Source: Agromyces sp. LHK192 (GTDB taxonomy: Bacteria > Actinomycetota > Actinomycetes > Actinomycetales > Microbacteriaceae). From it: a stretch of DNA of 64,000 nt. The stretch is taken from the NCBI RefSeq assembly GCF_004006235.1, contig NZ_CP034753.1, positions 3,410,001 through 3,474,000 on the forward strand, in the 5' to 3' direction. Within the stretch, counting starts at the first letter, position 1; the number at the start of each line of letters is the position of its first letter. A program made the translations under genes and the position numbers. The notes under the pieces were generated by a model that ran no database searches, was not told the origin of the DNA, and saw only the letters and a list, made by a program, of their open reading frames with translations. Below are positions 57,465-64,000 of this stretch, in pieces.

Positions 57465-60400
57465 ATGCGCGTCCTCGACGGCTCCGTCATCACCAGCGCG
57501 AGCGACCTGAAGAAGGCGTCCGACTGCGAATTCGCGTTCCTCCGCGAGCTCGACGTGAAGCTCGGACGTGACACGGTCTTCGAGCAGACGAGCGACGCCA
57601 TGCTCGAACGCGCCGGCACCCTCGGCACCGAGCACGAGCTGCGGGTGCTCGAGCGCTACCGCGCCGAGTTCGGCGACGGTGTGGTCGAGATCGAGCAACC
57701 CGACTCGCGTGACCGCGACGCGGTCGAGGCCGCCGTCGCGACGACCATCGCGGCGCTCGAGGGCGGCGCGCCCGTCGTCTACCAGGCGGCGTTCGCCGAT
57801 GTCGGATTCGTCGGATTCGCCGACTTCCTCGTGCGCCGCCCCGACGGTCGCTACCGGGTGCAGGACTCGAAGCTCGCGCGCAGCGCCCGGGTGACCGCAC
57901 TGTTGCAGCTCGCGGCCTACTCCGAGCAGCTCGACCGGCTCGGCATCCAGCGCGACGACACCGTCGAACTCCTCCTCGGCGACGGCACGACCAGCGAGCA
58001 CCGGCTCGACGACATCGCCCCGGTCTACGTGCAGCGCGTCGAGCGGCTCCACCAGATCATCGACGAGCGCCTCGCGGCCGACGGCCCGGTCGAGTGGGGC
58101 GACCCGCGCTACCACCACGACGGCCGCTGCGCGACGTGCGAGCTCGAGGTGCAGGCCCACCGCGACGTGCTCATGGTCGGCGGACTGCGCGTGTCCCACC
58201 GCGAACCGCTCGCCGCGGCGGGCATCACCACGATCGACGAGCTCGCCGCCTCGACCGGGTCGATCGACCACCTCGTCGACTCGACGATCGACGGACTCCG
58301 TGCGCAGGCCCGGCTCCAGCTCGCCGCCGAGCGCGCCGCCGCTGCCGCGGAGGCATCCGGCACCCGCGCACCCGACGACCCGCCGCTCCCCCCGCCCGTC
58401 GAGGTGCGCGACGCGGGCGCCATCGCGGCGATCCCCCGCCCGTCGCACGGCGACCTGTTCTTCGACTTCGAGGGCGACCCGCTCTACACCGAGGGCGCCG
58501 CGACCAGCTGGAACCTCGACTACCTCTGGGGCATGACCGACGAGCACGACACGTACACCGCGTTCTGGGCGCACTCGTTCGCCGAGGAGCGCGAGGCGCT
58601 CGTGCGGTTCCTCGAACTCGTGAAGCTGCGCCGGCAGGCGCACCCCGACCTGCACATCTACCACTACGCGGCGTACGAGCGGACGCACCTGACCTCGATC
58701 GCCGCACGCCACGGCGTCGGCGAGGCCGAGGTCGACCAGTTGCTGCGCGACAACGTGCTGGTCGACCTCTACCCGATCGTCAAGCGCGCGGTGCGCGTCG
58801 GCAGCCGGTCGTACTCGATCAAGAAGCTCGAGCCGCTCTACATGGGCACCGAACTTCGCGAGGCCGACGTGAAGTCCGGCGGCGACTCGATCACCGAATA
58901 CGTGCGTGCCCGCGCCCTCGTCGACTCGCCCTCCGGCGCCGACCGTGCCGAGGGGCAGGCCGTGCTCGACGACCTCGCCGACTACAACCGCTACGACTGC
59001 GTCTCGACGCGGCGCCTCCGCGACTGGCTGATCGGCATCGCACGCCGTGAGGGCGTCGTGCCCGTCTCGCCGGAGGAACTCGTGGAGCGCGTGGGGGGCA
59101 AGGTGTACCAGGCGTCCCCGCTCGCGTGGTCGCTGCGCGAACTGGCTGCGCCCGACGAGCCCGGTGGCCCGCGCGACCCCGACCGCACCGCGCTCGCGCT
59201 CGCGTCGGCCGCGATCGACTACCACGAGCGCGAGGCGAAGAGCTTCTGGTGGGCGCACTTCCTGCGGGCCGACCAGCCGATCGACTCGTGGGAGAACGAC
59301 CGCGACGTGCTGGTCGTCGACCCCGCGGCATCGGGCATCGACGTCGCCTGGCACGAAGAGGACGGCCGCAATCCGCGCCGCTCGATCCGGCTCGCGGGCC
59401 GCATCGCCCCCGGGTCGAAGTTCTCACCCGGGTCCGACGTGTTCCTCTTGTACGACGCCGACTCCGGCGTCCCCTCGCGCACGCGACGACCTGGGCAGCG
59501 CCGCACGACCTACGCCACGATCACCGAGGTCTTCGACGGCGGCATCGTCGTCGACGAGTCGGGCAGCCCGGATGCCACGTGGGCCGCCCTGCCCGTCGCC
59601 GTCGGTCCCGGCGCTCCGCCGAACAACGGCGCGCTGATCGGCGCCATCGGCGAGTGGGCGGGAGGCATCCCCGCGACGCTGCCCGCGCTGCCGCAGAACC
59701 CGGCGATGGACGTGCTGCGACGGCTTCCGCCACGGGTGCGCGGTGGCCTCGCGCCGGTCGAGCCCCTCGCGCCGGTCGCACCCGTCGCGTCGGGCGACGC
59801 CGCGCTCGATGCCGAGTCCACTGCCCGCTCCGATGCCGAGCCCGACTACGTCGGAGCCGTCGTCGACTCCGTGCAGCGGCTCGAGCAGTCGTACCTCGCC
59901 GTGCAGGGCCCGCCCGGCACGGGCAAGACCTACGTCGCCTCGCACGTCATCGCACGGCTCGTCGCCGAGCGCGGCTGGAAGATCGGCGTGGTCGCGCAGT
60001 CCCACGCGGTGATCGAGCACGTGCTCGAGGCCGTCGTCGACGCCGGACTCGACCCGGATCTCGTCGGCAAGGCCGTGAAGGATCCGGGCGAGGTCGGCGG
60101 GCGCGCGTTCACCGCACTTGCCAAGAAGGACCACCTCGCCGGGTTCACGGCAGAGCGGCCGGGCGGCTTCGTCATCGGCGGCACCGCCTGGGACTTCTGC
60201 AACGTCAAGCGGGTTCCGCGCGGGTCGCTCGACCTGCTCGTGATCGACGAGGCCGGGCAGTTCTCGCTCGCATCGACGATCGCCGTCTCGGTCGCGGCCC
60301 GCAACCTGCTCCTGCTCGGCGACCCGCAACAGCTGCCGCAGGTGAGCCAGGCCCTCCACCCGGAGCCCGTCGACACCTCCGCTCTCGGCTGGGTCGCCGA

Positions 60401-61304
60401 CGGTCACGAGGTGCTGCCCGACGAGTTCGGCTACTTCCTCGCCGAGAGCCGGCGCATGCATCCGGCGGTCGCCGCCCCCGTCTCGCGCCTCGCGTATCGC
60501 GGCGAGCTGCGCTCCCATCCGTCGGCCGCCGCCCGGCGGCTCGAGGGCGTCGAGCCGGGCCTGCACCCCATCCCCGTGCTCCACGAGGACAACACGACCT
60601 ACTCCCCGGAGGAGGCGGAACGCGTCGTCGAACTCGTCGCATCGCTGCTCGGGCGCACCTGGCACGACGCGGGCGGCACAACCGGGAGCCCGAAGCCGCT
60701 CACTGAGACCGACCTCATCGTCGTCACCCCCTACAACGCCCAGCTCACGACCGTGCGCGAGGCGCTCGACGCAGCGGGCCATCACGAGGTGCCGGTCGGC
60801 ACCGTCGACAAGTTCCAGGGCCAGGAGGCGGTCGTCGCGATCGTCTCGCTCGCGGCATCCGACGCCTCTGCGGCACCGCGCGGGCTCGAGTTCGTGATCA
60901 ACCGGAACCGGCTGAACGTCGCGATCTCGCGGGCGAAGTGGGCGGCGTACCTGGTCTACTCGCCCGGTCTGCTCGACGCGCTGCCGTGGCGGCCCGACGG
61001 CGTGGCGCAGCTCAGCGCGTTCATCCGGCTCGTCGGCGCCGATCGGCGCGGCAGCTCGGCGGGAGGCGGCGACCCGCGCGAGGGCGCCGGCTCGATTGGC
61101 GGCGCCGGCTCGAGCGAGGGCGCCGGCCCGAGTGGGGGCACCGATCCGGATGCCGTCGCCGCCCCGGATGCCGTCGCCGCCCCGGATGCCGTCGCCGCGA
61201 GGAGCGGCGACGCACCGGCTCAGCCGCCGAGCGCCGACACGACCTTGGCGATGCGCCGCGACCGGGTCTCGGGAGCCTTGGCGCCCTCGACGTTCACGAC
61301 GTAG
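57465..61304 (+). CDS. TM0106-family RecB-like nuclease fused to exonuclease-like and superfamily 1 helicase domains
   Basis: The 1279-residue protein has four parts. Residues 1-300 are a TM0106-type RecB nuclease (VQDSKLARSARVTALLQLAAY core; Cys21 and CATC near 220 are an incomplete version of the usual four-cysteine cluster). Residues 320-520 are a YprB/RNase H-like exonuclease domain (GDLFFDFEGDPLY, then IYHYAAYERTHL and DYNRYDCVST). Residues 800-1190 are a Dna2/Upf1-like helicase with Walker A GPPGTGKT at 815-822, VIDEAGQFS with Asp928, GDPQQLPQV, and the C-terminal VGTVDKFQGQEAVVAIVSLA. A low-complexity tail closes it, containing three copies of an 18-bp unit. The last 85 bases overlap the convergent gene. 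A role in DNA or RNA processing is inferred. Confidence 0.88.
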   Translation: MRVLDGSVITSASDLKKASDCEFAFLRELDVKLGRDTVFEQTSDAMLERAGTLGTEHELRVLERYRAEFGDGVVEIEQPDSRDRDAVEAAVATTIAALEGGAPVVYQAAFADVGFVGFADFLVRRPDGRYRVQDSKLARSARVTALLQLAAYSEQLDRLGIQRDDTVELLLGDGTTSEHRLDDIAPVYVQRVERLHQIIDERLAADGPVEWGDPRYHHDGRCATCELEVQAHRDVLMVGGLRVSHREPLAAAGITTIDELAASTGSIDHLVDSTIDGLRAQARLQLAAERAAAAAEASGTRAPDDPPLPPPVEVRDAGAIAAIPRPSHGDLFFDFEGDPLYTEGAATSWNLDYLWGMTDEHDTYTAFWAHSFAEEREALVRFLELVKLRRQAHPDLHIYHYAAYERTHLTSIAARHGVGEAEVDQLLRDNVLVDLYPIVKRAVRVGSRSYSIKKLEPLYMGTELREADVKSGGDSITEYVRARALVDSPSGADRAEGQAVLDDLADYNRYDCVSTRRLRDWLIGIARREGVVPVSPEELVERVGGKVYQASPLAWSLRELAAPDEPGGPRDPDRTALALASAAIDYHEREAKSFWWAHFLRADQPIDSWENDRDVLVVDPAASGIDVAWHEEDGRNPRRSIRLAGRIAPGSKFSPGSDVFLLYDADSGVPSRTRRPGQRRTTYATITEVFDGGIVVDESGSPDATWAALPVAVGPGAPPNNGALIGAIGEWAGGIPATLPALPQNPAMDVLRRLPPRVRGGLAPVEPLAPVAPVASGDAALDAESTARSDAEPDYVGAVVDSVQRLEQSYLAVQGPPGTGKTYVASHVIARLVAERGWKIGVVAQSHAVIEHVLEAVVDAGLDPDLVGKAVKDPGEVGGRAFTALAKKDHLAGFTAERPGGFVIGGTAWDFCNVKRVPRGSLDLLVIDEAGQFSLASTIAVSVAARNLLLLGDPQQLPQVSQALHPEPVDTSALGWVADGHEVLPDEFGYFLAESRRMHPAVAAPVSRLAYRGELRSHPSAAARRLEGVEPGLHPIPVLHEDNTTYSPEEAERVVELVASLLGRTWHDAGGTTGSPKPLTETDLIVVTPYNAQLTTVREALDAAGHHEVPVGTVDKFQGQEAVVAIVSLAASDASAAPRGLEFVINRNRLNVAISRAKWAAYLVYSPGLLDALPWRPDGVAQLSAFIRLVGADRRGSSAGGGDPREGAGSIGGAGSSEGAGPSGGTDPDAVAAPDAVAAPDAVAARSGDAPAQPPSADTTLAMRRDRVSGALAPSTFTT
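61148..61198. repeat. 18-bp tandem repeats in the nuclease-helicase tail
   Basis: GGATGCCGTCGCCGCCCC occurs at 61148-61165 and 61166-61183 exactly and partially at 61184-61198, encoding repeated DAVAAP. It sits in the C-terminal tail, just before the overlap with the convergent gene. Confidence 0.9.
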
Positions 61305-61654
61305 GCCTTCTGACGGCTCGGCGCGAGCCGGTCGAACGCCTCGCGCAGTCCGGCCTCGGCGAGCGCGTCCGCGAGGTCGGCAGGCGGGTCGACGGTGCGT
61401 GGATCGGTATCGAGTTCGAGGTCCACGACGATCGCGTCGCCGCCACCGAGACCCGTGGCGGCTCGCTTGTCGGAGCTGAACGGGATCAGGTACGTCCCGC
61501 CCATCGGCGCGATCGTGCTGCGGTACGTGAACCCGTTCACGACGACCACGACGGGCGGACGCTTGCCCGCACCGAGGGACTCGACGACATCGGGTGGAAC
61601 CTCGATGCCCGTGTTCCGTTCGTCGACCAGCAGCAGTTCCGTCTCGAAGCGCAT
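61220..61654 (-). CDS. DUF1905/YdeI-associated protein
   Basis: The 144-residue protein consists of an N-terminal DUF1905 beta-barrel-like domain (MRFETELLLVDERNTGIEVP, VVVNGFTYRSTIAPMGGTYL) and a C-terminal YdeI/OmpD-associated helical segment (AFDRLAPSRQKAYVVNVEGA, ETRSRRIAKVVSAL). No enzymatic motif. Its 3' 85 bases lie antisense to the helicase tail. ATG 61654 is the start of the conserved strand. Confidence 0.87.
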   Translation of the reverse strand: MRFETELLLVDERNTGIEVPPDVVESLGAGKRPPVVVVVNGFTYRSTIAPMGGTYLIPFSSDKRAATGLGGGDAIVVDLELDTDPRTVDPPADLADALAEAGLREAFDRLAPSRQKAYVVNVEGAKAPETRSRRIAKVVSALGG

Positions 61655-61723
61655 GCGGGCATGCTGTCACGTGTCGGCGCCGGGCCACCAGCCCCGGGTC
61701 ACGGCCCGGCTCGCGCAGCTGGG

Positions 61724-61754
61724 AATACCCCACAGGGTTCCTACGTAGGGTATT
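61724..61754. promoter_or_regulatory. Inverted repeat upstream of mycoredoxin
   Basis: AATACCC (61724-61730) and GGGTATT (61748-61754) are perfect arms 17 bases apart, ending three bases before the ATG. The arms resemble half-sites of CsoR/CstR-type repressors, which respond to copper or persulfide stress. That match is by memory of the form only. Confidence 0.45.
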
Positions 61755-61757
61755 GAC

Positions 61758-62036
61758 ATGACTTCCCCCACCGATCTCAACCCTGCCCGGATCACGATGT
61801 ACGGCGCCGAGTGGTGCGGCGACTGCCGCCGCTCGAAGCGACTGCTCGACGGTCGCGGCGTCGACTACGAGTACGTCGACCTCGAGGTCGTCGCCGACGG
61901 TGCCGACCGCGCGAAGGCCATCTCGGGTCGCACGAACATCCCCGTGGTCGTGTTCCCCGACGGCACCCACTTCACCGAGCCGACCGACGCCGAGCTCGGC
62001 GCGAAGCTCGACGAGGTCGACGCCGAAGCGGCGTAG
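61758..62036 (+). CDS. Mycoredoxin/glutaredoxin-like protein
   Basis: The 92-residue thioredoxin-fold protein has the active-site WCGDC at about residues 19-23 (mycoredoxins usually have CGYC), the cis-Pro of TNIPVVVF and FTEPTDAELGAKL at the end. It would reduce mycothiol-mixed disulfides with electrons from mycothione reductase. The two cysteines make both mono- and dithiol chemistry possible. AGGG seven bases before ATG 61758 overlaps an inverted repeat, so expression may be regulated there. Confidence 0.88.
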   Translation: MTSPTDLNPARITMYGAEWCGDCRRSKRLLDGRGVDYEYVDLEVVADGADRAKAISGRTNIPVVVFPDGTHFTEPTDAELGAKLDEVDAEAA

Positions 62037-62076
62037 CCCCTTCGCTCCCGGGGACCCCGACACCAGTCGGCCGAGC

Positions 62077-62143
62077 CTCGGACGATCGCGCGAACTCCGG
62101 AGGATTTCGGGCGAGAACTCCGAGGTTCGTTCGATCCTCCGAG
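62077..62143. repeat. 67-bp nested dyad between convergent genes
   Basis: Outer arms CTCGGACGATCG (62077-62088) and CGATCCTCCGAG (62132-62143) pair with one mismatch. An inner pair, CGAACTCCGG (62091-62100) and CCGAGGTTCG (62120-62129), pairs in 8 of 10 positions. It fills the gap between the mycoredoxin gene and the convergent unknown gene and could act as a bidirectional terminator. Confidence 0.65.
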
Positions 62144-62164
62144 CTTGCGGAACATCGACCCTGA

Positions 62165-63040
62165 TCACCCGTTGATCAGGTCGCCGTCCCAGGTCAGGTC
62201 GGCGTCCGCGGGGATCCGCACCGCCTCGAGCCCGGCGGTTCCGACGAGCTCCTCGACGAGCGCGCTCGACCCGCCCACCACGGTCGAGTCGAAGTCGATC
62301 TCGGTCGCGAGCACCCACGCGCGGTCTTCGGGCCAGACGAGGTTCGGCGACGGCGCGTTCCAGACCGTGCGAGCCCACGGTGCACGCGCCGGCCAGTCGG
62401 ATGCCTCGAACTCCGCGATGCCCGCCTCGAACAGCACGTGCTCGCGGTCGGGCAGGGAGAACCGAGGTCCGGCGTCGACCTCGGGGCCGAGCGGCGGGCG
62501 GATGCCCGAGGCATCCGTTGCCGAGGCATCCGTCTCGCCGAGCGCGGAGAACGTCAGCACGGCGAACCCCGCGTCCGACAGCATGCCGCCGTGCCCCTCC
62601 CACACGGCCGCACATCCGGCGCCGGGCGTCGAGGTGTGCCGAGCGAGCGCGCGCGCGATGATCGCGAACGTCTCGGCGTCGAGGTCTCCCATGCTCGGCG
62701 GCGCGAAGCGCCAGCCGTCGCGGCCCGGAATGCCGTTCCAGCTCCCGTTCGCCGGGTCGGTCGCGGCGATGCGGTTCCACTGCACGAGCGGATGCCACGT
62801 CACCCCGACGTGCTCGGCGGCCTCCGCCCAGGTGGTGTCGCGGTACTCCCAGTCCTCGGGCGAGGCCCCGCTTCGGACCTCCTCCCAGGTCGCCCCCACC
62901 GGCCGTTGTGCGGACACCGGATGGAGGATGCGCGCGAACGCCTCGAACCCGCCGGGCACGATCGCACGCAGGTCGCCGAACCGCGCGACCATGCGGTCGC
63001 GGACCCAGTCGCCGCGCGAGACATCCGGTTCCCAGCGCAT
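62165..63040 (-). CDS. Conserved actinobacterial protein of unknown function
   Basis: The 291-residue soluble protein has no signal peptide or helix. Recurrent Trp blocks stand out: VGATWEEVRSGASPEDWEYR, PGRDGWRFAPPSMGDLDAE, CAAVWEGHGG and VWPEDRAWVLATEIDFDST. No catalytic pattern is evident. It resembles hypothetical proteins that are common in actinobacteria, but I cannot assign a domain. ATG 63040 is the natural start (MRWEPDVSRGDW). It sits upstream of the mycoredoxin gene in convergent orientation. Confidence 0.75.
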   Translation of the reverse strand: MRWEPDVSRGDWVRDRMVARFGDLRAIVPGGFEAFARILHPVSAQRPVGATWEEVRSGASPEDWEYRDTTWAEAAEHVGVTWHPLVQWNRIAATDPANGSWNGIPGRDGWRFAPPSMGDLDAETFAIIARALARHTSTPGAGCAAVWEGHGGMLSDAGFAVLTFSALGETDASATDASGIRPPLGPEVDAGPRFSLPDREHVLFEAGIAEFEASDWPARAPWARTVWNAPSPNLVWPEDRAWVLATEIDFDSTVVGGSSALVEELVGTAGLEAVRIPADADLTWDGDLING

Positions 63041-63092
63041 CCGCTCACGCTACCGGGACGCTCGGTTCGTGCCACCACCCGCCGCCTCCTGC

Positions 63093-63173
63093 GCGTGCGG
63101 GTTCGGCTCACGAGTGCGGCTTGTTCCCACACGTGCGGGATGCATGTCGCACTCGTGGACCGAACCCGCACGC
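63093..63173. repeat. 81-bp nested palindromic element
   Basis: Arms of 28 bases (63093-63120 and 63146-63173, beginning GCGTGCGGGTTCGG) pair with only three mismatches. The 25-base loop contains a second dyad centred on CACGTG (CCCACACGTGCGGG). It fills the region between two minus-strand genes and is unrelated in sequence to the 69-bp family. Confidence 0.85.
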
Positions 63174-63227
63174 GAACGACGACGCGTGGGTGAATCGGTC
63201 GGGACCGAAGCCTGCCGCGAGAAACAT

Positions 63228-64000
63228 CTACCACAGCGCCGGGATGACCTCGCGCTCGTACAGTTCGACACCTGACAGGTCGTAGGCGGTCTCCGGGAAG
63301 TACGAGATCGCATAGGCGAGGCCGCGGTCGCGCGCGTCCGACAGTTTCGCGACGACCTCGTCGACGGTGCCGACGAGGGCTGCCGGCGAGCGGAATCCCT
63401 CGAGGTAGCGCGCGGTTCCGGCGGGGCCCAGGTACGGCGCGATCCGCGCCTCGATCGCGGCGAGCCGGCGCTCGACGTCGGCGGCATCCTCGCCGACGAC
63501 CGTGTTGAAGTTCGACGACCGCGTGATCGACGAGAAGTCGCGGCCGATGCGCTCGCAGTGCCCGCGAAGCACCTCGGACTTGCGACTGAACGCCTCGGGG
63601 CTGTCGAAGAAGTTGGTGTACGACGCGTACTCGGCCGCGATCTTCAGCGTCACCTGCTCGCCGCCGCCGGCGACCCACATCGGGATGCCGCCCGGCTGCA
63701 CCGGCTGCGGCTGGAAGATCGCACCGTCGAAGTCGTAGAACTCACCGTGGAAGGTCGCCGTGCCGGTCGTCCACGCCTGCCGGAACACCTCGACGCCCTC
63801 GCGGAGCATCCGCAGCCGTTCCGGGGCATCCGGGAATCCGTACCCGTACGCGCGCCACTCGTGCTCGTACCAACCCGCGCCGATGCCCATCTCGAGGCGC
63901 CCGCCCGAGACGTGATCGACGGTCGCGGCGACCTTCGCGAGGTATCCGGGGTTGCGGTACGCCATGCAGGTGCACATCTGGCCGATGCGCACGCGCTCCG
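63228..64000 (-). CDS. F420-dependent LLM-class oxidoreductase, N-terminus cut by window end
   Basis: The frame is open to base 64000, so the N-terminus (about 60-70 residues expected) is missing. The visible part reads ERVRIGQMCTCMAYRNPGYL at the upstream end, then VDHVSGGRLEMGIGAGWYEH, PMWVAGGGEQVTLKIAAEYA and a C-terminal VGTVDEVVAKLSDARDRGL. This is the luciferase-like monooxygenase fold of actinobacterial F420-dependent TIGR03560-type enzymes. Cofactor preference (F420 rather than FMN) is inferred from the group. No neighbouring gene defines the substrate. Confidence 0.9.
   Translation of the reverse strand, partial: ERVRIGQMCTCMAYRNPGYLAKVAATVDHVSGGRLEMGIGAGWYEHEWRAYGYGFPDAPERLRMLREGVEVFRQAWTTGTATFHGEFYDFDGAIFQPQPVQPGGIPMWVAGGGEQVTLKIAAEYASYTNFFDSPEAFSRKSEVLRGHCERIGRDFSSITRSSNFNTVVGEDAADVERRLAAIEARIAPYLGPAGTARYLEGFRSPAALVGTVDEVVAKLSDARDRGLAYAISYFPETAYDLSGVELYEREVIPALW

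Overview
The window is chromosomal DNA from a high-GC actinobacterium, most likely a member of the Microbacteriaceae (Agromyces-like). This is inferred from the roughly 70% GC content, the codon bias, F420/mycoredoxin-type enzymes, ABC sugar operons without their own ATPase, ClgR/PopR-type regulation of clpP, and a very frequent CGGATGCC octamer. It carries 62 protein-coding loci (two cut by the window edges, two of them pseudogenes), one TPP riboswitch and no rRNA or tRNA gene that I can see.

Layout. 1-4.4 kb: tail of a membrane protein, polyphosphate kinase 2, a uronate-dehydrogenase-like SDR, small proteins and a glutaminase-STAS protein. 4.5-9.2 kb: a riboswitch-controlled thiamine salvage operon (thiM, thiE, a thiD-tenA fusion, and an MHS transporter). 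9.1-15.7 kb: minus-strand housekeeping and stress genes, including an ArsR-SRPBCC/RibD-like pair and a RelA/SpoT-type HD protein carrying a long Pro/Glu repeat, translationally coupled to a PhzF enzyme. 15.8-17.8 kb: a clpP pair whose second subunit has lost its catalytic serine, facing a ClgR/PopR-like regulator that ends in LAA. 18-24.8 kb: gap, a secreted GH3 glycosidase, a MerR/MFS pair and a GlxA-type regulator.

24.9-41 kb is a plant-polysaccharide catabolism region. It has two ABC importers, each with a binding protein, two permeases and a LacI regulator. One is coupled to a GH127 beta-L-arabinofuranosidase and the other to a GH31 alpha-xylosidase. They are separated by a 2.7-kb decayed mobile island (31.39-34.10 kb) bounded by matching inverted repeats, with lower GC, a broken IS30 transposase and a broken serine recombinase. 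Neither operon has an ATPase gene, so a shared MsiK-type ATPase encoded elsewhere is expected.

41-64 kb: 5'-3' exonuclease, FUSC transporter, GCS2 ligase, TspO-like protein, hydrolases, a membrane-anchored molybdopterin oxidoreductase, DUF2207 protein, HNH protein, an agmatine deiminase-amidase-S4 operon with a divergent TetR, a 1279-residue RecB-like nuclease/helicase, a mycoredoxin, and a truncated F420-dependent LLM oxidoreductase.

The most unusual signals are not genes. They are a family of three fixed-length 69-bp nested-palindrome elements placed just after genes (350, 17126, 49711), two structurally similar intergenic palindromes near the end (62077, 63093), perfect hairpins immediately after the binding-protein gene in both ABC operons, and several perfect operator palindromes that tie regulators to their targets.
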